DNA of 64,000 nt, taken from contig JBCCPK010000005.1 of assembly GCA_039024915.1 (NCBI GenBank), positions 248,001 to 312,000 of the forward strand, given 5' to 3'. Shown one piece after another: positions 36,008 to 45,829 of this stretch; position 1 is the first letter of the stretch, and every line of letters starts with the position of its first letter. Below the pieces are notes generated by a model that was given only the letters and a program-made list of their open reading frames with translations, was not told where the DNA came from and did no database searches. The position numbers and the translations under genes are program-made. Source of the DNA: Pseudomonadota bacterium (GTDB lineage Bacteria > Pseudomonadota > Alphaproteobacteria > Rhizobiales > MH13).

Positions 36008-37576
36008 TCAGGCCCGATCGCGTTTTCGTAGCAGCTGTCGCATCTCTCCAAGACGAAAGGCGCCACTGAGATGGGCGAGGCCGAAAAAAACCACAACGCC
36101 AGCAGCGACGAGGAGGGCCAGTCCAAGCATGCGCACGATCAAACCCGCCGATAGCACCAGCGCCGGATCGAGAACATCCGCCAGAACAATCAACGAGACG
36201 CCCATAGCTGCGGAACATACGAGCAGCAGAAGGAGCTTGCGCCTCAATGGTCTTCCGATACTCCAATATCCCCGGTTTCGGATCAGCCGGTACAGAACCA
36301 GCGCATTCACCCAGCCAGCGATGGATGTGGCAAGTGCGATTCCGATATGTCCCATGAAAGGAAACAAGGCGAGTGAGCAGGCGATGTTGATCGCCACGGA
36401 CAGGCCGGCCACCCGCATCGGCGTTTGTGTATCTTCGCGCGCGAAAAAGGCAGGCGAGAAAACTTTGATCAGGACAAAGGCAGGAAGGCCAACAGCGAAG
36501 GCTTGCAGAGCGGTAGCTGTGCCCAAGCGCGCATCCTCATCGAACGCCCCTCGCTCGAAAAGGACAGAAACAAGTGGCTCAGGGATGGCCGCCAGCGCAA
36601 TCGCAGCGGGTAGCGTCAGCACCATGGCGAATTCCATTGAACGCGTCTGCGCAACGTCGACGCCCCTCTCGTCCGCCGCCTTCAGCCGTCTGCCGAGTTC
36701 GGGCAGCAGCACGACGCCAATGGCGATGCCAACAACGCCCAAGGGCAGCTGATAAAGCCGGTCGGCGTAATAGAGAAGGGACACCGCACCCGCCTGCAAG
36801 GACGCGATCATCGTACCAACAACGATATTGATCTGCGTAATACCACCGGCGATTACGCCCGGAATGCCCAGTTCGACAAGCCGCTTCATCGCCGCGTTCC
36901 ACCTCGGTCGCACCAGCTTGAGAACAAACCCTGCGCGGTACAAGTCGCCTGCGACCAGAACCAGCTGCGCTACACCTCCAATAAGGACGCCGATCGCGAG
37001 CCACACGCCGGCCTGTTCGCTGCCTGCGAGACCTGCCGCAATCAATGCGCCGAGAACGGCGATCAGCACGACATTGAGAAAGACGGGCGCAAACGCCGCG
37101 GCGGCAAAGCGGCCCAAGCCGTTGAGGACGCCCGACACGAGCGCAAGAAGCGACACCAGGGCGAGGTACGGCATGGTGATCCGTGTCAGGAGGACCGTCA
37201 GATCATATTTGTCGCGGTCACCGATAAATCCGGGCGCTATGATGAACATAAGCAGTGGCATGGCAATCATGGAAAGCCCGCAGACCAGGGCCAAAACGGT
37301 AAGAAGGCCCGCCATCGCTTCCTGGGCGAACTGCTTTGCCTCCTTTTCGCCCTGACCTTCGAGCGCCCGTGCGAACAGCGGGATGAAAGCGGAGTTAAAA
37401 GCCCCTTCGGCAAACAGGCGCCGGAATAGGTTTGGAAAGCGGAAGGCGACAACAAAGGCGTCAGCAACCGGGCCGGTTCCCAATCCCGCTGCGATGAGAA
37501 TATCGCGCACGAAACCCAGAACGCGGCTCGACAATGTCGCGCCACCAACGGTGAGAAAATTGCGCAACAAGCTCAC
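36008..37576 (-). CDS. murJ: Lipid II flippase MurJ
   Basis: A 522-residue membrane protein with about 14 predicted segments, of the MOP superfamily. MurJ moves lipid II across the inner membrane for peptidoglycan synthesis. Family signs are the N-terminal GGATLSSRVLGFVRDILIAAGLGTGPVADAFVVAFRFPNLFRRLFAEGAFNSAFIPLF and LPLGVVGIAIGVVLLPEL. It starts 23 bp after glnD. Confidence 0.97.
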   Translation of the reverse strand: MSLLRNFLTVGGATLSSRVLGFVRDILIAAGLGTGPVADAFVVAFRFPNLFRRLFAEGAFNSAFIPLFARALEGQGEKEAKQFAQEAMAGLLTVLALVCGLSMIAMPLLMFIIAPGFIGDRDKYDLTVLLTRITMPYLALVSLLALVSGVLNGLGRFAAAAFAPVFLNVVLIAVLGALIAAGLAGSEQAGVWLAIGVLIGGVAQLVLVAGDLYRAGFVLKLVRPRWNAAMKRLVELGIPGVIAGGITQINIVVGTMIASLQAGAVSLLYYADRLYQLPLGVVGIAIGVVLLPELGRRLKAADERGVDVAQTRSMEFAMVLTLPAAIALAAIPEPLVSVLFERGAFDEDARLGTATALQAFAVGLPAFVLIKVFSPAFFAREDTQTPMRVAGLSVAINIACSLALFPFMGHIGIALATSIAGWVNALVLYRLIRNRGYWSIGRPLRRKLLLLLVCSAAMGVSLIVLADVLDPALVLSAGLIVRMLGLALLVAAGVVVFFGLAHLSGAFRLGEMRQLLRKRDRA

Positions 37577-37599
37577 GCCAATGGTCTCCCTCAGGCGCT

Positions 37600-40539
37600 C
37601 TAGCTGACGGTCGAAGGTTTGGAGCGGCTGCGGGCGGACTTGCCAGGAGCTTTTGCGTCACCGGCGGATTTTTTGCGCTTACCAGGCGCATCAGTCGGCG
37701 CCGGGGTCGAGGGTATGATTCCGCGCCGGGCAAGCGCCGCTGGCCGGGGCGCCGCAGGTGGCCCGCCCAAGACCCTCTCAAGCGCGCTCTTTATGTTGCT
37801 GAGCCGAGCCCTTTGAGTAACTTTTTCACCCACAAGATCGGTAATGTAGAACACATCGACTGCGCGCTCACCGAAGGTTGCCACGTGCGCGGAAAAGGTA
37901 TCAAGCGACAAATCCGCCAGTGCGCTTGCAAGATCATACAAAAGCCCGGGACGATCACGTCCAGCCGCCTCCACCACGGTGAAGCGTTCGGATCCTTGGT
38001 TGTCGATCATGACCTCAGCGGGGACCTTGAACGCACGGACACGGCCTTTGGCTTTGCGTGATGCTTCGATCATCGGCTTCAGCGCGAATTCGCCTGCGAG
38101 GGCTTTCTCAAGTGTTTCAACGATCCGCTCAGCGCGCCGGCGTTCGTCAGCGGCATCATCAAAGACTTTTCGGATCAGGATGGTATCGAGAGCCTTGCCG
38201 TTGCTCGTTGTATGGATTTGCGCGCCCACGATATCTGCTTTCACCGCCACACAGGCGGCCGCAATACTAGCGAGAAGGCGCGGGTGGTCGGGCGCGTAGA
38301 TGACGATTTCGGTAACGTCTTCAAAACCATGCACAGAAACCAGCGAGGCAAATGGTTGTCCACTTTTATCGGCCTCACGGATAAGATGTGCATGCGTGAT
38401 CTTGTGGTCGAGGTCGGTGCGCAACCAATAAGGCGCATAGTGCATGTCGCCATACGCAACGCGATCCGCCTCGGGCCAGTCTGATAGCGCTTCCAGCAAG
38501 ACGGCTTTTGCGGCGTCAACACGTTGCTGGCGAGCGGCCTGGCTATGGCCGCCGGTCAGAATGATCTCGCTCTCATAATAAAGGGTGCGCAGCAACTGCC
38601 CCTTCCAGCCGTTCCAGACACCCGGCCCAACCGCGCGAATGTCGCAAACCGTCAAAATCAACAACAGCTTCAGCCGTTCGAGGCTCTGGACGCGTGCTGT
38701 GAACGCTTCGATCGTTTGGGGGTCTGAAAGATCGCGCGATTGTGCGGTCATGCTCATAACCAGGTGATCTTCGATAAGCCAGGCAACAAGCGCTGTTTCG
38801 CTCTTAGACAGGCCCAGGCGCGGGCAAAGCTTGCGCGCAACCTTTGCTCCCATCACTGAGTGATCTTCTGGACGTCCCTTGGCAATGTCATGCAGAAACA
38901 GCGCAACAAACAGCGCGCGGCGGTTCTGGATCGTCGGCAAGAGGCTAGCGGCGAGTGGATGCTCGTCCTTCAGCTTGCCGCTTTCGATCTGCGCCAGAAC
39001 CCCCACAGTGCGCAGCAGGTGCTCATCGACGGTGTAATGGTGATACATGTTGAACTGCATCATCGCGACGACCTTGCCGAAATCGGGGACAAAGCGACCC
39101 AAGAAGCCGGTTTCATTCATTAGGCGCAAAGTTTGTTCCGCTCGGTTTTTTGAGCACAGGATCTCCAGAAACAGTGCGTTCGCCTCTGCATCAGCGCGTA
39201 AGTCGGACGTGACCAATTTGAGCGATCGGGTGATCAGCCGCACCGCATCGGGATGCAGTGCGAGGCCGTGATTATCGGCGAGATGGAAGAACCGCAGCAT
39301 ATTAACCGGGTCATCGGAAAACACGTCGGTGTGGGACACGTTTAAGCGTCCAGTCTCGACGATGAAATCGTCGTTCGACGGTAGGCTCTTGGCTTTGCGG
39401 CGCAGCAACGGCCCCAACATACGGTCGAGAAGCGGTTGGCCTTTCGCTTCCATCTCTTCAAGTTGCGCGCAAAGAATGCGCGTGAGATTGCCGACATCCT
39501 TGGCAACCAGAAAATAGTGCTTCATGAACCGTTCAACGGCTTGCATTCCCGCGCGCTCGGCGTAGCCAATGCGTTGGGCGATCTCGCCCTGAAGATCGAA
39601 GGATAAACGATCATCCGGCCGCCGTGCCAAGAAGTGCAGGTGGCATCTGGCCGCCCAAAGAAAGTCCATGCCCTTGAGGAACGTGCGGTATTCATCGCGC
39701 GTGAAGACGCCCTTTGTAACGAGCTCTTCGTCTTCCACGACCTGGTAAACATATTTGCCGATCCAGAAGAGCGTATTGAGATCCCGAAGGCCCCCTTTGG
39801 ACTCTTTGATGTTCGGCTCCACAAGATAGCGAGACGACCCCTGTTTGGCGTGACGGGTGTCGCGTTCGGCGAGTTTTGCCGATACAAACTCAGCCGCGCT
39901 TCCCCTGACGACCTGATCGGCAAAAGCCTGTTTGAAATCATCGAAAAGCGGGGCATCCCCCAAAATAAGTCGCGCTTCCAAAAGCGCGGTTCGGATTGTC
40001 ATATCCTGCTTGGCAAGCTTCACGCACTCATCGACCGTACGCGTCGCGTGGCCGACCTTGAAGCCGCAGTCCCACAGAAAATACAGCAAGCTCTCGACGA
40101 TCTGTTCGCCCCAGGGCGTCTGTTTGGCGGGGCGCAGAAACAACAGGTCAATATCGGACTGGGGTCCGAGGGTTCCCCGTCCATATCCGCCGACCGCACA
40201 GATGGCCAAGCGTTCGCCTGCTGAGGGGTTTTCAAGCGGGTACCTGTAATGCGTGACGATATCGAAAAGCGTTCGGATCAACACATCTTCGGCCAACGAC
40301 AACCTTTGCGCGCACGCGAGGCCGCCGCCATCCTGCATCAGCCTGGCTTCTGCGCCCTTTAAAATATCAACAACAGCACCCTTGGTCAGTGCAATCAGCG
40401 TCGGATGAGCCGCGTCATAGCCGCCGGCCTCCTCGATCGCAGCTACCATGCGTGCATGAAGTGCATGGCCGTCGAGCAATGGCGGCGCATCATCGCGCTT
40501 AACGAGCTTGCGCATGGAACGGGTCTCATGAAGAGCCAT
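37600..40539 (-). CDS. glnD: Bifunctional uridylyltransferase/uridylyl-removing enzyme GlnD
   Basis: A 979-residue GlnD, the glutamine sensor that adds and removes UMP on PII proteins. The nucleotidyltransferase site is GGYGRGTLGPQSDIDLLFL, with the G-(G/S)-x-G and D-x-D residues. The HD domain for removal is at HDIAKGRPEDHS. Two C-terminal ACT domains bind glutamine (VSVHGFEDVTEIVIYAPDHPRLLASIAAAC and VVEAAGRDRPGLLYDLASALADL). A Lys/Arg/Ser-rich tail ends the protein, longer than in enteric bacteria. It lies between mutS and murJ. Confidence 0.97.
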   Translation of the reverse strand: MALHETRSMRKLVKRDDAPPLLDGHALHARMVAAIEEAGGYDAAHPTLIALTKGAVVDILKGAEARLMQDGGGLACAQRLSLAEDVLIRTLFDIVTHYRYPLENPSAGERLAICAVGGYGRGTLGPQSDIDLLFLRPAKQTPWGEQIVESLLYFLWDCGFKVGHATRTVDECVKLAKQDMTIRTALLEARLILGDAPLFDDFKQAFADQVVRGSAAEFVSAKLAERDTRHAKQGSSRYLVEPNIKESKGGLRDLNTLFWIGKYVYQVVEDEELVTKGVFTRDEYRTFLKGMDFLWAARCHLHFLARRPDDRLSFDLQGEIAQRIGYAERAGMQAVERFMKHYFLVAKDVGNLTRILCAQLEEMEAKGQPLLDRMLGPLLRRKAKSLPSNDDFIVETGRLNVSHTDVFSDDPVNMLRFFHLADNHGLALHPDAVRLITRSLKLVTSDLRADAEANALFLEILCSKNRAEQTLRLMNETGFLGRFVPDFGKVVAMMQFNMYHHYTVDEHLLRTVGVLAQIESGKLKDEHPLAASLLPTIQNRRALFVALFLHDIAKGRPEDHSVMGAKVARKLCPRLGLSKSETALVAWLIEDHLVMSMTAQSRDLSDPQTIEAFTARVQSLERLKLLLILTVCDIRAVGPGVWNGWKGQLLRTLYYESEIILTGGHSQAARQQRVDAAKAVLLEALSDWPEADRVAYGDMHYAPYWLRTDLDHKITHAHLIREADKSGQPFASLVSVHGFEDVTEIVIYAPDHPRLLASIAAACVAVKADIVGAQIHTTSNGKALDTILIRKVFDDAADERRRAERIVETLEKALAGEFALKPMIEASRKAKGRVRAFKVPAEVMIDNQGSERFTVVEAAGRDRPGLLYDLASALADLSLDTFSAHVATFGERAVDVFYITDLVGEKVTQRARLSNIKSALERVLGGPPAAPRPAALARRGIIPSTPAPTDAPGKRKKSAGDAKAPGKSARSRSKPSTVS

Positions 40540-40569
40540 AAGTGGGTGTTTTCCTCAATCGTCGCGCGA

Positions 40570-43323
40570 TCACATCTTGCGAAGCTTTGCGGCGAGATCA
40601 TAGACGAAATCAAGGGCCTGCCGTGGTGTCATTTGATCGGGGTCTGCCTTGGCCATCAGCTCTGCCAGTCTGGCCTTGGCCGCAGCTTCAATATGTTCGT
40701 CGCTCGGCTGCGCTGTTGGAGCAGGCGCCTTAGCCGCTGCAAACAAGGGCAGGCCTTCAAACAGATCATCGTCGCTTTGTCCGTCTGTGCCGTCGACGCG
40801 TCTTTCAAGATGATCAAGGACAGCCCGTGCGCGCGTGATCACCGGCGCTGGAAGTCCGGCGAGTTTGGCCACTTGTAGTCCGTAAGACCGGTCGGCAGCG
40901 CCGGGTAGAACCTCGTGCAGAAAAATAACCTCGCCTTGCCACTCCTTGACGCTGAGTGTGCGATTTTCGAGGCGAGCAAGACGCTCAGCCAATACAGTCA
41001 ACTCGTGATAATGGGTGGCAAAAAGGGCGCGCGACTTGCACTGCTCGTGGAGATGCTCAACGCAAGCCCATGCGATCGACAGCCCGTCATAGGTCGCTGT
41101 TCCGCGGCCAATCTCATCGAGAATGACCAGGCTTTTTGGACCTGCTTGGTGAAGGATCGCAGCCGTCTCCACCATTTCGACCATAAAGGTCGATCGCCCG
41201 CGGGCGAGATCATCTGCAGCCCCAACCCTGCTGAACAGGGCATCGACAATCCCAATTGTAGCGCTGTCAGCGGGTACATAGCAGCCCGCTTGCGCCATGA
41301 CGGCGATGAGCGCGTTTTGCCGCAGGTACGTCGACTTGCCGCCCATGTTGGGGCCGGTGACGACGTGCACCTTTCCCAACTCATCGCCCTCGTCCCCCAA
41401 AGCGCAATCGTTGGAGACAAACTGCGCTCCGCCTTGCCGTTTTAACGCTCGCTCAACGACAGGATGGCGGCCGCCGACGAGGCTGAAGCAGGTATCGTCG
41501 CGCATGATAGGACGGATATGCCGATCAAGGATCGCCGTTTCGGCAAGGCCAGCGGCGACATCGAACGTGGCCAAAGCATCAGCGACTGCTTGCAACGGTT
41601 CGCGCGCCGCTATCACCGCCTCGCACAGGTCGTGAAACCGATCCAACTCCAGTGCCAGCGCACGGCCGGTCGCGCCTGCTATCTCCGCTTCGAGTTCGGA
41701 CAGACGCTGGGTTGAAAAGCGCATGGCATTGGCCATGGTCTGACGGTGAAAGTAGGTGTCGGGCGCAGACTGAAGGGGTCCTGCCTGAGCGGAAGGCACC
41801 TCAATGAAAAAGCCCAGAAGGCCATTGTGTTTCACCTTCAGTGAGCGCGCGCCGGTCTGTTCACAATAGGTACTTTGAAGCCCTGCGATTACTTTGCGCG
41901 TGTCATCACGTAGACGGCGGGCAGCATCGAGGTCGGCATCAACCCCCTCGGCGATAAATCCGCCATCACGCGCAAACAGCGGAAGCTCGTCCGCCAATTC
42001 GCTTCCCAGACGGGTACCCAAGCCTTGAGGTCGCGCTTCGAGCTTAGCTCGTGCTTCTTTTAGCAAGATCGCTTCGGTGGCAGCGGGCCAATGTTCAAGC
42101 AGCGCCTCAGCCTGAGCGATCGCGGTACCAATGGTCTGCAGGTCGCGCGGTCCAGCCCGCGCGAGCACGACCCGTGCAAGGGCACGCGAAAGATCGGGAA
42201 GACCGGCGAGGCTGTTTCGAATGGTCTGACGGGCCGCCTGCGCATCGATGAAGGATGCGACGGCATCCAGACGCGCTTCGATGGTATCGCGCTCCGTCGA
42301 CGGAGCTGATAGTTGGTCGGCGAGCCGCCGCGTTCCTGCGGCGGTCACGCATCGGTTGATTGCCGCAAGCAAGGTGGTGCCGTCATCGCCGGTTTTCGAG
42401 CGGACGATGTCGAGGCTCGTGCGCGTCGCCTCGTCGATCGCCATGGCCGTTCCCAAGCGCTCGCGCACGGGAGGCTTCAAGGCTGCGAAAGCCTGCTTTT
42501 GGGTCTGTTCGACATAACCGATTAAGGCTGCAGCCGCCCGGAGTTCGCCACGACTCAATTCCCCAAACGCATCTGCGCTTGCGACGCCGAAGGCCGTCGC
42601 AACCCTCTCGGCGGCGTCACCACCATGGAAAAGTACGGCCGGGAGTGGCGACAACGCTCCACCGAGGCGTTCAAGCGTCATGAAGAGGGGAGTTGTATCG
42701 GGCGTTAGATTATCTGGGTAAAGCGTTTCCGCTGGCGCGAGGCGCGCGAGCTCGGCATCCAGCCGGGCAGTGGGAAGCGTGGCGAGGTGAAACGATCCCG
42801 TCGACAGATCGAGCCAAGCAAGCCCCAGCGAACTGTCGTCAGCTGCGGGTGCAACAGCGGTCAGCCAGTTCGCCGAAGCGGTCGGCAGAAGCCCGTCCTC
42901 GGTCAAGGTTCCCGGTGTCACCAATCGCGTGACATCGCGCTTTACAACCGCCTTGGATCCGCGTTTTTTCGCTTCTTTCGGATCTTCGATCTGCTCGCAG
43001 ACAGCCACCTTGTGACCAGCAGCAATCAGCTTGTGCAGGTAGTCCTGCGCGGCATGCACCGGTACGCCGGCCATTGGGATGTCTTGGCCGCTATGTTTGC
43101 CGCGCTTCGTCAGGGCGATGCCAAGCACCTTGGCGGCGATGTGTGCATCGTCAAAAAACAGTTCATAGAAGTCGCCCATCCGAAAGAATAGGAGGCTGTC
43201 AGCGTTGGCGGCCTTGATCTCAAGATATTGCGCCATGACCGGCGTCGCACCCTTCGCTGTCGGCGGTGGCTCGTTGAGTGCCGGAGCACGCGCGATTTCA
43301 TCGGTAGATGGCGGCTTGGTCAT
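40570..43323 (-). CDS. mutS: DNA mismatch repair protein MutS
   Basis: A 917-residue MutS from ATG 43323 (MTKPPSTDE); codons upstream to 43377 run into the shared promoter region with maeB. MutS recognises mismatches and recruits MutL. Domain I carries the mismatch-reading motif FFRMGDFYELFFDDA (Phe-x-Glu). The ATPase has the Walker A motif GPNMGGKSTYLRQ, then LVILDEIGRGTATYDGLSIAWA and ATHYHELT. A C-terminal helix-turn-helix ends the protein. The gene is divergent from maeB and is followed by glnD after 30 bp. Confidence 0.98.
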   Translation of the reverse strand: MTKPPSTDEIARAPALNEPPPTAKGATPVMAQYLEIKAANADSLLFFRMGDFYELFFDDAHIAAKVLGIALTKRGKHSGQDIPMAGVPVHAAQDYLHKLIAAGHKVAVCEQIEDPKEAKKRGSKAVVKRDVTRLVTPGTLTEDGLLPTASANWLTAVAPAADDSSLGLAWLDLSTGSFHLATLPTARLDAELARLAPAETLYPDNLTPDTTPLFMTLERLGGALSPLPAVLFHGGDAAERVATAFGVASADAFGELSRGELRAAAALIGYVEQTQKQAFAALKPPVRERLGTAMAIDEATRTSLDIVRSKTGDDGTTLLAAINRCVTAAGTRRLADQLSAPSTERDTIEARLDAVASFIDAQAARQTIRNSLAGLPDLSRALARVVLARAGPRDLQTIGTAIAQAEALLEHWPAATEAILLKEARAKLEARPQGLGTRLGSELADELPLFARDGGFIAEGVDADLDAARRLRDDTRKVIAGLQSTYCEQTGARSLKVKHNGLLGFFIEVPSAQAGPLQSAPDTYFHRQTMANAMRFSTQRLSELEAEIAGATGRALALELDRFHDLCEAVIAAREPLQAVADALATFDVAAGLAETAILDRHIRPIMRDDTCFSLVGGRHPVVERALKRQGGAQFVSNDCALGDEGDELGKVHVVTGPNMGGKSTYLRQNALIAVMAQAGCYVPADSATIGIVDALFSRVGAADDLARGRSTFMVEMVETAAILHQAGPKSLVILDEIGRGTATYDGLSIAWACVEHLHEQCKSRALFATHYHELTVLAERLARLENRTLSVKEWQGEVIFLHEVLPGAADRSYGLQVAKLAGLPAPVITRARAVLDHLERRVDGTDGQSDDDLFEGLPLFAAAKAPAPTAQPSDEHIEAAAKARLAELMAKADPDQMTPRQALDFVYDLAAKLRKM

Positions 43324-43510
43324 GGTGCGTAAACTATCAGAGCAGCGCTGAAAGACCAGTTTGAACTCGGGTTGCACCGCCCCTCACTTGTGGTCAACGT
43401 CCCACCAAAAGACGGACAAAAAAGTCGCGGGCGACCGGTGGTTATCGGTGTGCAGCGCATCTAAAGTCCGGCGCTTAACAAGAACAAGAATCCCACAGGA
43501 CCACGCTGCC

Positions 43511-45817
43511 ATGGCCAAGAAGCTTCCGGGCGATACCCATCTGTCCCGCAACACCTTCGGCTCAAACCGTCCAGCCATTACAGACCAAGATGCGCTCGAC
43601 TTTCACGCCTACGGGCGCCCCGGAAAACTTGAAGTCATTCCGACCAAACCGATGGCGACGCAGCGCGACCTTTCGCTCGCCTACTCGCCCGGAGTGGCGG
43701 TACCGGTCAAAGCGATCGCGGCCAACCCGGACGTCGCCTTTGATTACACCGCCCGGGGCAACATGGTGGCGGTGATATCCAATGGCACCGCGATTTTGGG
43801 ATTGGGCAACCTCGGCGCGCTTGCATCCAAGCCGGTGATGGAGGGCAAGGCCGTCCTTTTCAAGCGTTTTGCGGACGTGGATTCGATCGATCTTGAAGTC
43901 GACACGCAGGATGTGGACGCCTTCATAGATGCAGTCAAACATCTCGGGCCGTCCTTTGGCGGCATCAACCTCGAAGACATCAAGGCCCCCGATTGCTTCA
44001 TCATCGAATCGCGCTTGCGCGAGGAGATGGATATCCCGGTCTTCCATGACGACCAACACGGTACGGCAATCATAGCACTTGCAGGCTTGATCAACGCACT
44101 CGACCTGACCGGTCGCGACATCAAGGAAACAACTTTGGTTTGCAATGGCGCGGGCTCGGCGGCAATCGCCTGCATCGAACTGATCAAGGCGCTCGGCATG
44201 CCGGCCGACAACATCATCCTGTGCGACACAAAGGGGGTCATCTACCAGGGTCGTGAAGCGGGGATGAACCAATGGAAGGCAGCCCACGCCACGCGAACCG
44301 ATGCGCGTACGCTTGAAGAAGCCGTGAAGGGCGCGGATGTCTTTTTCGGCTTGTCTGTCCAAGGCGCGTTGACCCAGGAAATGGTCATGTCGATGGCCGA
44401 TGATCCCATAATCTTTGCCATGGCCAACCCGGATCCGGAGATTACACCGGAGCAGGTGGCGGAGGTACGCTCGGATGCCATCGTCGCAACCGGGCGGTCG
44501 GATTACCCCAATCAAGTCAACAATGTTCTGGGGTTTCCCTACATTTTTCGCGGCGCGCTCGATGTTCGTGCGACCACAATCAACGATGAGATGAAGATCG
44601 CGGCCGCGCGTGCGCTCGCCGACCTGGCGCGCGAGGATGTCCCCGACGAAGTGGCCTCGGCCTATCAGGGTGCAAGGCCCCGCTACGGGCCGAACTACAT
44701 CATCCCGGTTCCTTTTGATCCGCGTCTAATTTCGGCCATCCCAGCGGCGGTCGCCAAAGCTGCTGCAGACACTGGCGTCGCGCGCAGGCCCGTTATCGAT
44801 GATGCAGGTTACCGCGCCGAACTATCAGCTCGGCGTGATCCTGTCGCTGGGGTCCTCAATCGTATCTATGAGCGCGTCAAGCGGCTCCAAAAGCGCGTTG
44901 TGTTCGCTGAAGGTGAAGAAGAGCAGGTCATGCGCGCCGCGGTATCGTTCAGCCATCAGGGTCTCGGTCACGCGATTCTTGTTGGGCGTGAGGATGAGAT
45001 ACGCCGGGTAGCTGAAGATGGTGGTATCGACCTGACCGGTATCGAGATCGCAAACGCGCGCGTATCTTCGAGACAGGAAGACTATGCGGAGTTCCTCTAC
45101 CAGAGGCTCCAACGCAAGGGTTTCCTGTTCCGTGATTGCCAGCGCATGGTGAACACGGATCGCAACTACTTCGGCGCTTGTATGGTTGCGATGGGCGAAG
45201 CCGACTCCATGGTGACGGGAACGACGCGCAATTATTCGGTGGCGCTGCAGGTGATCCGGCGTGTGGTCGATGCGAAGCCCGGGCACAGGGTGATCGGGGC
45301 ATCACTGTGTCTGGCGCGCGGGCGAACGGTCCTGATTGCAGATACCGCCGTGCACGATATGCCGACGTCTGAAGAACTTGCCGATATTGCCGAAGAAGCA
45401 GCTGGCGTTGCTCGACGTCTTGGCTACGAGCCGAGAGTTGCGATGTTGGCGTACTCCACCTTCGGCCATCCTCCCGGCGAGCGGTCGGAGCGTGTGCAAG
45501 AGGCGGTACGCATACTCGACAAGCGCCGGGTCGATTTTGAGTACGACGGTGAAATGAACGCCGATGTGGCGTTGAACATGCAGATCATGGAGCAATACCC
45601 ATTCTGCCGATTGTCTGGTCCTGCGAACGTGCTTGTCATGCCAGCGTTCCACTCGGCCTCTATCGCTACAAAAATGCTTGAAGAACTGGGTGGGTCGACC
45701 GTGATCGGCCCACTGCTTGTCGGCATAGATAAACCGATCCAGATTGCGCGGCTGGGCGCAGGCGATAGCGAGATCGTGAATATGGCGGTGCTATCCGCCT
45801 ATAATGTTAGCGCTTAG
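43511..45817 (+). CDS. maeB: NADP-dependent malic enzyme with phosphotransacetylase-like domain
   Basis: A 768-residue protein from ATG 43511. The first 430 residues are malic enzyme, converting malate to pyruvate and CO2 with NADP+: YSPGVAVPVKAI, KAPDCFIIE, VFHDDQHGTAIIALAGLINAL and the cofactor site CNGAGSAAIACIELI. The rest (from about residue 445) is a phosphate acetyltransferase-like domain, seen at MVTGTTRNYSVALQVIRRV and the ending GSTVIGPLLVGIDKPIQI, which is regulatory rather than catalytic in known enzymes. This fused form is the rhizobial Tme type. Codons upstream to 43361 overlap the divergent promoter region with mutS and are rejected. Confidence 0.96.
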   Translation: MAKKLPGDTHLSRNTFGSNRPAITDQDALDFHAYGRPGKLEVIPTKPMATQRDLSLAYSPGVAVPVKAIAANPDVAFDYTARGNMVAVISNGTAILGLGNLGALASKPVMEGKAVLFKRFADVDSIDLEVDTQDVDAFIDAVKHLGPSFGGINLEDIKAPDCFIIESRLREEMDIPVFHDDQHGTAIIALAGLINALDLTGRDIKETTLVCNGAGSAAIACIELIKALGMPADNIILCDTKGVIYQGREAGMNQWKAAHATRTDARTLEEAVKGADVFFGLSVQGALTQEMVMSMADDPIIFAMANPDPEITPEQVAEVRSDAIVATGRSDYPNQVNNVLGFPYIFRGALDVRATTINDEMKIAAARALADLAREDVPDEVASAYQGARPRYGPNYIIPVPFDPRLISAIPAAVAKAAADTGVARRPVIDDAGYRAELSARRDPVAGVLNRIYERVKRLQKRVVFAEGEEEQVMRAAVSFSHQGLGHAILVGREDEIRRVAEDGGIDLTGIEIANARVSSRQEDYAEFLYQRLQRKGFLFRDCQRMVNTDRNYFGACMVAMGEADSMVTGTTRNYSVALQVIRRVVDAKPGHRVIGASLCLARGRTVLIADTAVHDMPTSEELADIAEEAAGVARRLGYEPRVAMLAYSTFGHPPGERSERVQEAVRILDKRRVDFEYDGEMNADVALNMQIMEQYPFCRLSGPANVLVMPAFHSASIATKMLEELGGSTVIGPLLVGIDKPIQIARLGAGDSEIVNMAVLSAYNVSA

Positions 45818-45829
45818 TGCGGGTAGCGT

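Noticed and set aside
43562-44515. Minus-strand frame opposite maeB
   Set aside because: maeB is clear on the plus strand with complete motifs; the reverse frame has no domain.
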